Shown: positions 50,765-62,931 of the stretch, in pieces
How positions within the stretch are numbered: position 1 is the stretch's first letter
Layout of the letters: each line of letters opens with the position of its first letter
DNA from: Cocos nucifera
Lineage: Eukaryota > Streptophyta > Magnoliopsida > Arecales > Arecaceae
Reading direction: 5' to 3'
Length of the DNA: 64,000 bases
NCBI GenBank assembly: GCA_006176705.1
Contig: QRFJ01002105.1
Span: 175,597-239,596 of the forward strand
Program-made: the position numbers and the translations under genes
The notes under the pieces: model-generated
The model's database searches: none
What the model was told of the DNA's origin: nothing
The model's input: only the letters and a program-made list of their open reading frames with translations

Positions 50765-53220
50765 TATTGAGAATAGTGTCCTAAAGCCAATCGTCAGTCT
50801 GTTGATGGTTGAGCTATATATTTGTATTTGTATATAAATTCATAAATGAATAAAAGTTATTTTGACATTTTTCATCATAATCTTAGCATCTTCTAATGAA
50901 CTCCTATTATGTAGTGAAGTCCTTAGGTCAATTTAGAATCGACAAAGGAGGATTTGTCGTTTAGTTCTTAAACTTGTTCGCGACCAAATGATATGTTGCT
51001 ACCAAGGACGATAATATTTATCGAGTGGAGAGCGTTGTGTGTCATACAGATTGATTGTCTTCTTAATCAAAGAGTATAGAGACACTAGTATGGTATGCAA
51101 GTAAGATATAAGGATACATCTGTACTGAATGTGACTGACTCCGAAGCTTTTTAACTATTAAGATTTGCTTCGATAGAATATGGGTATAAGTGTTCCTTCG
51201 ATATGAGACTATCATGGTAACTTTCAAGCAACTCACTATACTTTGGTGCTGAACTATCTGAATTTTTAATTCAATATCGAAAGATTTTTGGGCATAGTCA
51301 AGTACTTAAGGAGTCAGTATGTGAATAAGATGGGATTAACCACTCCGATTCAGGAGCTGTGTTCAATTGGATTTCAATTTAGCAAAATCTTGGCTAGGAT
51401 AGTCCTAGTGAGGGATCATAGAACTGATTGTATTGAGATACGATTTAGATGTATTTATTAGGATTAACAGTTTAACTCTACGTCATCCTATGCATAGAGG
51501 TCAAAGGGATGAATTATACGGTAACCATATTCATGTAGGTTTCGAGTGTTACGATTGTAACTATTTAATCTATCCGAACGTTGGATATCATTGCTAGATA
51601 GCCATTTTGATTGATACAAAAATTGATTTCTGTGCTACCGGCTTAGGTTCGAACCCATGGGGTCATATATATTAAAGATTTCTATCTAATCTGATGGCTG
51701 GTGAAGAGTTTCACTCGATCGAGACTCTATGATTAAAAGTTCTACTGGACTAAGACTCTTCAATCGAAAGTCCTACTAGGTTGGGACACTGAGTCTCAAT
51801 GTTTGAAAGTCTGTGGTCAAGAGTTTCACTGGACTGGGACTCTTCGACCAAGAGTCTTACTGCTCTAGAACTCTGAGTCCTACTTATCTGAAACTCTGTG
51901 ATTGAGAGTTTGAACTCTATGATCACGAGTTTCACTCATTTCGGACATTAGGATCAAGAATCCTATAGGTTTGGGACTCTTCAATCAAGAATTTCATTTT
52001 GATAGGACTCTATTGTCCAAACATCCATTGGATTTGGACTCTATATTTATGAGAGATTGAATTAGTAATTTGATCATTAATTAACTTAATTTGATTGAGT
52101 AATGATTTTTGGACCAAGTCCAATTAATTTCGATTCAGTTGGGTTTGACCCGATTAGATCATGATTTGACCTAATCGCCAAGGAGGTTTGATCCCTGATT
52201 TGACAGGGGTTAGGCTTGATCAATTCTTGATTTTATTAGGATTTAATTGAGCCTGATTAAGTCTAAATTAGTTGAATTTAATCTGATCTAATTGGGCCTA
52301 GTCAAATTTATTTCAGTTGGTTTAATTGAATAAAATTGGTTTGGACTAGTTTGACTAGTCCTCTTCCTACGCCACCTCATCTCTCTTGCACCCATTTGAA
52401 ATTCATAAGAAAGGTTCTTGTGAATTTTCTCTCACGCACAAAGCTTTCTCACACCCACCTTCTCCACGCTCCAAATGGATAAGGGTGGTGGTTAACATTT
52501 CAAGTTTGAATGAGATTCAAATAAGAAACTAATCCCATTCTTATCTATGCGCCACCTCACTTTTGTGCACCCTCTTTTCTATGAGAAAAAGTTTCTTGTG
52601 AAACTTCTCCCATACATAAAGGGGGCTCACGCCTAGGTATCTCATGCCCCAAATGGATAAGATCATGTGGTTTTAGTTTGAATTTAAATCGAAAACCAAC
52701 ATGATCTCATCCTTCCATGCGTTCTGAATGCAAAAGAGAGCAATTTAAATTGTGTTTCCTTGGGGCGTGCGCACACTTCAGAAGAAAGAAAAACTTTCAT
52801 GAGCCCCACTTCTACATGAGGAAATTGAGTTTCAAAATTTTGAAAGAAAAAAAAATATAGAGAGAGAGCAGGGTTTTGAGTGAGTACATACCCTAGGGTT
52901 TTAGCCTAGGGTTCGGAAAGCGTTTGTGTGAGCTACGAGTGTCGTGAGCCCACCAAATTTTAGGGAGAATCTCCTCAACTTTTCTACTACATCTACTAGC
53001 AATCCAAAGTATCTGAAGAGCTCATGGATGAAGATCAAAGCCATTTGGCCGATATCAGTTGTAGAAGAGTTCCAGTATCGAGCTAGCACTCAAGAGGAGC
53101 CGATCGGGACCAGGACCTCATATGGATGATCTGCGGAGGCTAGATGCATTATGTGGCTACATCACGATGAGTAGACCTCATCGACAGTAATCAAATTACA
53201 GAGTTCGACTATCCGCATAG
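50765..53220 (+). mobile_element. plus-oriented copia-type LTR (approximate limits)
   Basis: A long LTR-like block beginning near TGTCCTAAAGCCAATCG (50779) with the layout of the 56488 LTR: AAAGCCA...TTGATG start, GATTTGACC/CTAATC-rich middle, then a GAGGCTAGATGCAT...GGCTACAT end. It is followed near 53215 by a degenerate primer-site-like AGGTATCATGTTC. Assignment to plus rests on this layout. Target duplication and exact ends not found. Confidence 0.45.
51690..52045. repeat. degenerate minisatellite of GACTCTTCGAxCAAGAGTTTCACT units
   Basis: About ten imperfect ~35-bp units containing GGGACTCTTCxAxCxAGAxT and GAGTTTCACTxG in alternation, within the LTR-like block. Confidence 0.75.
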
Positions 53221-53439
53221 GTATCATGTTCTAAACACGTAGCTATAGTAGTAAAATTGTTTTATTGCTAGTATGTAGTTTTCAAATTCAAAGCATATAT
53301 ATCATATTTAGATCCTTAGTGTAGGATTTTCTGATATGATCAGTAGCTCATAATTAATTAGATTAATTATATTTTTTCATTACATTTATTAATTTTCAAA
53401 AATTTTTTGAAAGTAGGGCTAGAAACCTTGCATTGCACA
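53221..53439 (+). other. leader-like sequence after the LTR
   Basis: AT-rich, reads on from the primer-site-like motif to the start of the minus-strand copia pol similarity. No gene. Confidence 0.35.
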
Positions 53440-56400
53440 CCTTCACCACACATGCATTCGACCTCTACAGGTATCCACATAGAAATGGCCTAGAATGCTC
53501 CTCTTGATTTGGATCTTTCTTCTCCAAGAAGGATCAGCATGCACTCTTCTCAAGATGAGCTTCAATCTTCTGTTGGCTCAGCGGTCTAGTCAGCGGGTCT
53601 ACCATATTCTCTATAGACTCTACTCTCTACTCCTCATGTACATCTTCTCGAGATATTCACGAATAAGATGGAATCATTGCTCTATATGCTTGGACCTCTG
53701 ATGAGACCTTGGCTCCTTAGCCAGAGCTATAGTACTATTACTATCGTAGTAGAGTAGTATGGCATCTAATGTCATCACTCACATTTCTGCAACAAACTTC
53801 ATGAACCAGAAGGCTTCCTTAACAGTCTCAGAAGCGGCGAGGTACTCTAGTTCCATGGTGAAATCTACAATAATCGGTTGTTTGGAACTCTTCCAATTTA
53901 CAGTACCACCATTACATAGAAATACACATCCTGATGTAGATTTTCTATCATCGACATTAGGCATAAAGTTTGAGTCTATGTATCCCTGTACCCTCCACTC
54001 TCCTTCTCCAAAAACCAAGAACATATCCTTAGTCATTCTCAAGTACTTAAGAATATTCTTCACAACTATCTAGTACTTTTCATCTAGATTCGATTGATAT
54101 CTGCTCGTGACACTCATAGTAAAAGATATATTAGGACGCGTATATAGCATAGCATACATGAGGCTCCCTATGTCAAAAGCATAAAAGATTTTGCTCATGC
54201 ACTGAATTTCCTCAGGTATGCTAAGACATATCTTCTTAGAGAGATGAACTCCATGCCTAAGGGATAATAGTCTCCTTTTGGAGTTTTTAGTGCCGAACCT
54301 CTTAAGCCCTTTCTCTATGTATAATTTCTGTAAGAGACCAAGCATCTTTCTAGATCTATCTCTATAAATCTTTATTCCTAAAATGTTGAATGCTTCTCCA
54401 AGGTCTTTCATGAAGAATTCTTTTGACAATCACATCTTAATCGAAGTCATCATGGGAATATCATTTTCAATTAAGAGGATGTCATCCACATACAATATGA
54501 GAAATATAACAGCACTTTCATTGATCTTTTTGAAAAAATATATTATTCCTCTTTGTTCTTGATGAAATCAAACAATTTGATCACATCATTGAAATGAGTG
54601 TTTTAACTTCGAGATACTTGCTTAAGTCAATAAATAGATCTTTATAATTTATAGACTTTGTGATCTTCATCACTGTAAGTGAAACCCAGAGGCTGCTCCA
54701 TATAAATATCTTTCTCAAGATATTCATTTAGGAAAGCAGTTTTCATATCCATCTACTAAATCTTATTATCATGAGATGCTGCAATTGCAAGTAGTGTTCA
54801 AATAGACTTTAGCATAGCTACTGACGAAAAGATGTCCTGATAGCCAATGCCTTCGCATTAACTATAATCTTTAGCCATGAGCCTTGCCTTAAAGATCTCT
54901 ACCTTTCCATCTGAACCTATCTTTCTCTTATAGATCCATTTACATCCAATAGATACTATACCTTTCGGTAGATCTACTAAGGTCCAAACCTGATTGATGT
55001 ACATAAAGTCAATTTCTGACCTTATTGCTTCCAGCCATTTCAATGTCTAACATCGCCTCGTATTAGTTTTCGAATCATCTCCATGTTCTCTATCATCCAT
55101 GAGAAACATTTCTTCTACATCCTCTATAAGCATACCTATGTACCTTTTAGGAGAATAGAAGATTCTACTGGATCTACAAGGTAGAGGAAATACCCATGTA
55201 TTGGCTCATTAAGAATAGGTTCTTCAGATTTTATGACTCATTATTGCTCTTAGAGACTCTTTCTTCGAGCCCTATTTGCCTCCTACTACTTCCATCTTGG
55301 ATAAACTATTTTTTCAGGAAGATAGCATGTCGACTCACAATCACATAGTAATCTTCTGAGAGATAAAAGTAGTATTCCAAAGACTTTTGGATATCCAATG
55401 AAATGAGCTCTCATAGATCTAGCCTCTAACTTGTCCGCTTGTTGTCACTTAACATGGGTCGGACATCTCCAAATTTTAAGATGACCAAGACTCGGTTTCT
55501 TACCATATGACATCTCATATGGTGTGGTAGGAACGGACTTAAAGGAAACCCTATTCACTAAATAGTTGCAGTAAGCAAAGCATGTCCCTAAAGAAATAAC
55601 AGAAGGTTAGTGAAGCCCATCATGGATCAAACCATATCCAATAGGGTCGGATTTCTCTATTCTAAAATTTCATTGAGTTGAGGCATTTTAGGTGGAGTCC
55701 ATTATGATACTATATTATTTTTCTTGAGATAACTGAGAAATTTTTTACTTAGATATTCTCCTCCTTGATCTAATCGAAGTACCTTTAGAATTTTTCTGAT
55801 TTACTTCTCCACTTTACATCTGGATTCTTTTAACTTTTCAAAGACTTTAGATTTATGTCTCATAAGTTATACATACACATACCATGAATAATCATCGATA
55901 AAAGTAATGAAGTAGAGATAACCTCTGGCTACCATATTAAATGGGCCGCGCACATAAGTATGTACCAAGGCAAGTATCTGAGTGGTCCTTTCCTATGTCC
56001 CACAAAGGGCAACTTGGTTATTTTTTCTTGAAGACAAGATTCATAGACTGTATATGACTCAGTAGTCAGCGAGCCCAAGAGCCCTTCTTTCTCCAGTATG
56101 TTAATCTTTTCTTCTCTTATATGAACTAGCCTAAGATGCCACATACACTTAAGGTTTATCTCATCTATGGATCTCCTAGATCCCACGGTACTCACTATCT
56201 GCTCATATACATTCATAGTATATTTATATGTAAGTGACAGAGACTATTAATCATAAAACCATGCCCAACCATTTTATTTCCAAAATAAATGGTACAGTAG
56301 TCCTCATGAAAACCAAATACATAGTTATCCTATGCTAAAGTAGAAATAGAAATCAAATTTCTGCTAGTAGTAGGTACATAATAATAATCCCTAGGTATTA

Positions 56401-56487
56401 AATTAAATCAAGATGGTAATTGCAGAGGATAAGTGCCCATGGTAACAGTAACAATTCTTGCTCCATTGCCTATCTGAAGGGTATCTC
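53440..56487 (-). pseudogene. Ty1-copia pol pseudogene, cut inside protease
   Basis: Read on the minus strand from 56487: the tail of the protease domain (YYVPTTSRNLISISTL-like), the pre-integrase region (CMWHLRLVHIREEKINILEK, 56150-56090), and integrase fragments (GKKPSLGHLKIWRC-like at about 55505-55460). RT/RVT_2 follows (VDLPKGIVSIGCKWIYKRKI at 54980-54920; intact YVDD near 54495). RNase H comes last (YIDSNFMPNVDDRKSTSGCV, 53980-53920) with a C-terminal tail to about 53490. Stops and frameshifts are frequent. Gag and the protease active site are missing, because a plus-strand LTR begins exactly at 56488. Confidence 0.82.
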
Positions 56488-58691
56488 TGTTAGATATGTG
56501 TGCCCTTGAAGCCAGATTGGTTGATACTTGTAATATATTTCAAAGGACAAAATTATAATTTTGATTATAAATAATAAAATAAATTATTTTCTATTCTCTT
56601 GAGTTAATGGCAATGATAGTTCATATTTTCAAGAGTTAAAAATTTAAGACATGAATTTTCATTATTAACTCATAAAATGCTTCCGACCGTAGGATCATCA
56701 TGAGGATGGTGATTGATCTGAAAGATTCGTGTACGATCGCTTCTTTAGGATAGATGAGTCTTGAGTCTACGGTGTAAAGACATCAGAGTGAGAGTACAAA
56801 TACTCGTTAGAGAACGAGGACACTGAGCATGACCATCTTGAGCAGTCATGAGGAAGTCTACCTTCTCATCGATGATTGGCTCGAAGCTGCAGTGGTGTCT
56901 CTGATTTTTTAACTTAAGGTGCATCGGTAGTTCACCTTGAGGGTGTTATAGTTTGAGTACACCATAACTCGATCTCCTAGCCATTCGAAATCCTAAGATG
57001 TATGTTGGCTATAGTATGTTCATTGTAGGAATTGGATTGCATCAATAGGAAATCTATCTACCTCGGTAGAAGAGGAGCAGCCCTATGATGATCGTGAGAA
57101 TCAAGTCCATAAGCCCATAGCCATAGCAGAGTGAAATAATAGAAAGAGTTTCTATTAGGGTTTTTACATTAGACTTGAATCGAATAATTAATTCATATGA
57201 TGGAAATTAGGGTTTGATGAGATCACCTTAACCTTAATCCGATCGGAGCTCAAGATAGAGGAACTTATCATATAGGTAATTGCACTGAGAGGTTCGTTTT
57301 CAGTTCTGATGGATTGCCACCATATACTGCTAGGTGTCACTGATGGATTTTAGGAGCAATTAGAATGATTTGGATGATCGATCATACTAGTTGTCTGAAT
57401 TAGAAAAGTTTTGATCCATTAGAAGGTGTTTTGATGATGTCGATGATAGAGATTATGACATATTCCATTACCATACAGAACTAAATCTAACTGGATCACA
57501 CAAATAAGGGTTTGGATCTGGATATCATCAATTGGATTAACCCAATTCAATTGATTTGAATAAGATTCAATTAGGTTCAAGAAAATTGTGCTAGCACACG
57601 ATTGAGCCTAATATTATGCTTTAACAATCATTAAAACTTATCTCAACTGAGCTAAATATGTTTGGACTCACTCAAAAATCTTTATTTGGTCTGACTGGAG
57701 CTTGTCCAGATCAGAAAAGAGTAGTCTTAATTTATGAGATAAATTTAAGACAACACCTATCATTTTTCGTCATCTACTAAATCTTGTCTTTGAACTTTAG
57801 TCAAATATTGACCTTTGACACTTAGATATCTATCCATATATCATGCACCCATAGGAGAGAACTTTGACCCCTGTCCCCTACTAAAAAGTAGATAGACAAG
57901 AGGTGCACGCCTTCCATGTGGATAAGGTTTGGAGTCCCATATAGATGGGACTCTAGTTGCTTCAGGAAATCAACCTAGATGGTGCTAAGAAGACTTGTTT
58001 GACTCAGTTTTGGTACCATCTAAGGAGAGTTTTAAGGAACTCTAATCTGATTAGATCAGATGATGTCATTTTACCAATCAGATTTAGATCTGATTGTACA
58101 AAGGGTCATGATTGGCCAGGATGATGTGGCACTGCATGGTGCAGCAGGGTCTATATAAACCCTATCTACGCCTAGAATTGAGAGCTTCTGCTTTAGCCCA
58201 TGCCACAAAGCTTTTCTGCCTCCTTCTCCATGCCACCCTCTGATCCTCTCTGTCCTCACCATATTTAAGAGGTTTTAGGCATGAGTTAGGTGCAATCCAA
58301 GCAAGCAAAAGACGACAGGAAAGGAAGAAGGCAGCACTGCAGCAAAAGACAATGGTTATTCTTTAAAAGAGTTTTTGAAGACCTTCAGATCTAGATCTGA
58401 TTTTTGGAGGATTGATTAAGAAGAAGAAGAGGCCAGATGCTTGCATGACTACGTCCAGAACCTCAGGCAAACATCAAGATCATCACAGGATAATTAGATT
58501 ATCCAAAATAAAAGTATAATTAAATTAGATTTAATTTAATTTTTATTTTATTTTATTTTATCAAATCAATAAGATTAGATATGAAGAATTTCAGATATGA
58601 TTAGAATCTTAAAGAAAAATTTTTGAAATATTTCTCTTGATCCAATCAGATTTGAACAAATCTGACCTAAGAAACAAGATTTTTCCCTTCA
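56488..58691 (+). mobile_element. copia-type LTR (2.2 kb), complete
   Basis: Starts TGTTAGATATGTGTGCCC directly after the broken protease and ends TTCA two bases before primer site TAGTATCAGAGC. A TATA box (TCTATATAAACC) lies near 58150, about 540 bp from the LTR end. Long U3 without coding capacity. The rest of its element would lie to the right. Confidence 0.72.
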
Positions 58692-58693
58692 AC

Positions 58694-58705
58694 TAGTATC
58701 AGAGC
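58694..58705 (+). other. primer binding site of the 56488 LTR
   Basis: TAGTATCAGAGC, followed by CAAG, tRNA-iMet type. Confidence 0.8.
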
Positions 58706-59089
58706 CAAGTTTTAAAATTAATTAGATCTAATTTTAATCTATTTTTAATTTAATAATTATATGATTTTAGATGTCACATGAGATGTGATTAGATTTAAAA
58801 TTAAAAAATTAAAAATTAAATAAATCTAGATCTAAGATGTATGAGATGCATGACTAGACTAGGAATAGAATTATTCTATGTGTAGTCTAACATGATCATA
58901 ATTTTAATTTAATTAATTATAATTTTTAGATCTATTTATTTATTATTTTTTAATATTATAAATATTATAATTAGATCTAAAAAATTAAAAATAAATTTAT
59001 TTAATTTATTCATATGAGACATAATAGATGTATGTTTAGACTAGTTGTAGAATAGTTCTACAAAATTATCTAGAATAAATTTTAATTTA
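58706..59089 (+). other. retrotransposon leader, first copy
   Basis: AT-rich sequence with GATGTCACATGAGATGTGATxAGAT; repeated after the second LTR copy at 60115. Confidence 0.6.
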
Positions 59090-60035
59090 ATATGATCAAA
59101 TTTGGTCAAAAGTTGACTTTTGACTGGTCAAATGTTACCATTGACACTTTGACTTTTGTTCACATGTCATGCATCTATTGGAGGGCTGATGGGGGCTTGT
59201 TTCTCTGCCAGAATCTGGCAAGGAGGAGGCGCACGCCACCCTTAGCATTTCCCAAGTTGGAGGCGCCCAGGAGTCCCTGTTGGATAGAGACTCCATCTCT
59301 TTTTGGATTCCGATTAGAGTTCTCCTAAGAACCAACTTTGACTGGTCTAGGCACCCTCTATGGAAGAATTCGGGGGACTCTATTTCCACCAATCAGATTT
59401 AGATCTGATTTTATAAAGAGTTATGATTGATTGAGAAGAAGAGGAGTTGGATCATGTTTAGTCTATAAATAAGACCCTATGCCCAACTCAAAGAGCATCA
59501 CAATTCTCCATGCCCCAAGGCTGCTTCTCAACTCCTCCTCCATGCCAAAGCACCTTCTCCCTCTCCTCTCCACATCCAGAGAGGTTTGGATTCTTGGTTG
59601 GTGCAATCTAGACCAGGGAAAGGCAACTGAAAGCTAGAAGGCTGTGTTGCTGCAAACGACAACTGCTGATCTTCAAAAGGAGTTTTGAAGATCCTCCAGA
59701 TCGGATCTAGATCTAATTTTTGGAGACATGATAGAGAAGAAGAGGATCTTCAGATCCAGCCCGAGTGAATATCGGTAGAGGCTAGGCACTTGCATGGCTA
59801 GATCCAGAACCTTCCGTTGCTTACAGGATCATCAACGGGTAATAGGATTATCCACTTTAAGATAAATTAAATTTAATTTAATTTATCTAAATTTATTTTA
59901 ATTATTAAAATAATAAGAATTAGATTTAAAATATTTTAAATTTGATTAAAATTAAAGAAAAAATTTTTGAAATATATCTCTTGATCTAATCAAATCTGAA
60001 CGAACCTGGTCCGAAAAATCTGAATTTTTCTTTCA
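59090..60035 (+). mobile_element. truncated second LTR copy in tandem
   Basis: Matches the last ~930 bp of the 56488 LTR in order: GACTTTTG/TGACACTT block, ACCAATCAGATTTAGATCTGAT, TATA-like GTCTATAAATAAGACC at 59460, GGTGCAATC, GGATTATCC, and TTTCA end. It is followed by degenerate primer site TGATATCAAAGC. The first ~1.3 kb of the LTR are missing. Confidence 0.72.
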
Positions 60036-60037
60036 AC

Positions 60038-60049
60038 TGATATCAAAGC
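60038..60049 (+). other. degenerate primer binding site of the second LTR copy
   Basis: TGATATCAAAGC, two changes from TGGTATCAGAGC, followed by CAAGG as in the first copy. Confidence 0.65.
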
Positions 60050-61324
60050 CAAGGTTCTAAAAATATTTAAATCTATTTTTTTAAATTTATTTTAATTAAA
60101 AAATAAGTAATTTCAGATGTCATATGAGATGTGATCAGATCTGAAATTAGAAAAAATTAAAATTAAATGATTTGGATCTAAGATTAGAAAATATGCACGA
60201 CTAATTCTAAAATAGTATAGTTCTATAGAACAGTCTTATATATTTCTAATTTAATTTGATTAAAACATATTTTAGATCTATTTATTTATTATTTTTTTAT
60301 ATTATAATAATTATAATAATATCTAAAAAAAAAATTATTATAACTAATCATCATTGAAGAATATATTATAGTATATTGTATAATGATAGATTCGACTTAT
60401 GTGATGATGTCATACGTAATGTTGTAGATAGTTTAAATAATATCTGATCATTTATAATTAGATCAATTTAAATCTAATTTTTAGATTATTATAAGATAAT
60501 TTAGATCTAAAAATATGTATGATTTGATACATGAGATGTATGCAAAATATGCTATGATTAGATCTAATTTGTATATGAGATATATGATATAGATCTAAAA
60601 GTATTTTGTAGTATTGCATGTTCCTGATTAAGGCGTTCCTCTTGGCCGTCCGATCATAAGAATGAAGAAGGATTTAAAGATCCTCTCCTCCCATCTGATG
60701 GGATGTTCTTATGACGTGTAGGGGTGCTGCACGTTCGTCCTTAATAAAAAATCTAGAACTTACTTTCTGTAAAATCCTAGATCCTGAAACCCTAGGATTT
60801 ATTGTGCATATTTTGTTTATGAACCTTACTTAATTAAAAATTAAGATTATGAAATATTAATTAAATCTAAAATTAAAAATTTCAGATCTAAGACATATTC
60901 ATAATACTGGGTTCGGGCTTGGGTAGCTCAATTAGGTCTAAGCGGTTGATCAAACCGAATCAAGAGTTGGTTAGATGGGATCAATAATGCTTAAATTGAC
61001 CAGCCTAATAGGATTAAGTCTGGGTCAAGATCGAGTCACAATCAAGCAAGACCTAGTTAGGCTCAGAGGTTAGAGTCTGGATTGTAGGCTAACCCAATTG
61101 GTTTTGGCTCAACAATTTGGTGTCTAAGGTAAGTTTGGCACATACGACCGACTGATTTTTAATTGGAAGCTACTCGATCTGAATGCGTTCTTATACAAGT
61201 TAATGGCATATTTCTTCCACCGGTCTTACTTACTTGGCCATATCTGTTGACACAGTTCTGATCTGAGGTGGTCAATAATCTGAGCTAACCCATGCCACTA
61301 ACTTAGTCATAATTGTTATGACTA
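60050..61324 (+). other. retrotransposon leader, second copy and extension
   Basis: The first 280 bp repeat the leader after 58706. Beyond that lie a highly structured segment (60627-60745) and sequence with TTGGTGTCTAAGGTAAG (61118) that resembles TTGGTGTCTAAGGCAAG at 63679. No gag is recognisable. Confidence 0.5.
60627..60745 (+). other. inverted-repeat-rich leader segment, candidate RNA structure
   Basis: Outer stem ATTAAGG (60627-60633) with CCTTAAT (60739-60745). Second stem TCATAAGAA (60654-60662) with TTCTTATGA (60706-60714). Inside it are hairpins AGGAT/ATCCT (60669-60684) and CCCAT/ATGGG (60690-60702). To its right is hairpin ACGTG/CACGT (60714-60734). The stems nest without conflict, apart from one shared base at 60714. 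Confidence 0.5.
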
Positions 61325-61331
61325 TGATAAG

Positions 61332-62931
61332 TGATAAGCATCATAAATTCACCAATAAAAGTATTAATTTATTAATTAATTTTTAAGAATTATTAATCAA
61401 TTTATATATAATTTTTAAAAAATTCATATTTTTATTAATTAAAAAATTAATTAAAAAATAATAAAAAAATAATAAAAATTAAAAAATAAAATTTTATTAT
61501 CAATAGAAAGAGCTTATTTTTTTGATCACAACGAAATAAATTTCAAAAAAATAGAGCTAAAATGGAAAAGATATGAATTTTTAAAAATATAAAATAAATA
61601 AAAATTAAATAAAAAAGAAAACGGCTCAGCCAGCTCCGCAAGCCGAGCCACCAAGCCAAGCCGAGCTACCAAGCCAAGCCAAGCCATCAAAGCTGACTCA
61701 GCCGTTGAAGCCATCAGTCGGTCTACGATCCAGGCGTAGACCGCCAGCTCAGCAAAATCCGACGAATCAGAGCCTGCCACGTGGTGGACCTAGACCCTTA
61801 AAGGGTCTACAGAAATTTATCACGGCTCACAAGGCAATCTAGTCATTTTACTCAGCGACAGAAGCATTGATTGGTTGTGGTGTGCGGTACGGTCGATCTA
61901 CGCGATCCATGGGAACAGTGATTGCGCGATCGGACGGCTGCGGTTGATTGCGATTAAGATCGGACGGTCAGCATTTTTTTCGGTTGCCAATTTCACTCGG
62001 ATCACCATCGGATGGCAGCGCCTGATTCCAGCTTCGATTCGACGGTTCAGAATGCTCCCGGCGGTGATCAGGACTCCCAAAGCACGATTTGCGGCCAGAT
62101 TTCCTCGATGAAGCGCGATCGGTACGGCCAGAATTTAATCCGACCGATCTGGGCTGATAGGCATCCGATTTTGATGATTTTTGAACCGTTGGATTCCTAT
62201 CGAATAGCCAGATTTTTATCAGATTTACCAGAGTCATAACAAAGTTATTTTTATTCAAATTTTATTCAAATTTTTACGATTACAAAGGCAATTAGTCCCA
62301 TATTGCCTTTAGAAAAAAATATCCAGCCCTCGTAGCACTATAAAAAGGACCCTAGGCCTCCAGAAATCAACATCTCCGATCAAGGTAAAGCTTTGGTACA
62401 GGACGAAGCCAGGCTATGGGTTAAAGGCTGCTTCGAAGCAATGGATGTCGAGAAGAAGAGTCGAGCTTCTACACCATCTTTCTGCCAATGCCGATCCAAG
62501 ATCAGAGATCAGGCTATTTTATTTTATTATCTTTTCTTTTTAAATTTTATGTATTTAAATTTTAAAATTTTTAGTTAATAAAAATTTATTTTATATATTT
62601 AATTTTTTGCTTTTTTTTATTATAATTTAATTTCTGCACTTTAAATTATTACTTTGCAGTAGATGCTAAGATCTAACTAGTAGATCTTAGTACCAAGGTT
62701 TAAATTCCTGCACCTTTTAATTTTTTGCTTTTTATTTTTCCGACTTCACTTTTGATCCTAAAACTCTTTCTTTTTTTTTTTCTTTTAAAATCAAAGATTT
62801 TAAATCTAAAAACACTACCTTCCTGTGGATTCGACCCGACTCATTGCTATCTATGCATTTTTAATTATTTAAGAAAGTCGGATTAAACTGATAAACCACG
62901 GTGTCTTAATGACAACATCACGTTCCTATCA
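61332..62931 (+). mobile_element. Ty3-gypsy-like 5' LTR
   Basis: Starts TGATAAG (61332, or 61325 where the same heptamer occurs) and ends CCTATCA, a TG...CA pair with inverted TGATA. TATA box CTATAAAAAGG at 62338-62348. The end region GTGGATTCGACCCGACTCATTGCTATC and GGTGTCTTAATGACAACATCACG is typical of plant gypsy LTRs. The U3 has GCCAAGCC repeats (61650-61690) and ATCGGACGG repeats (61925-62010). Its open frames are by-products of these repeats. Confidence 0.72.

Noticed and set aside
51690..52045. CRISPR-like array
   Set aside because: Repeats are imperfect and without unique spacers of constant size, and this is plant nuclear DNA; it is a minisatellite.
61526..62258. Cluster of open frames in the gypsy-like LTR
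   Set aside because: Produced by GCCAAGCC and ATCGGACGG repeats in a U3 region; no known domain.
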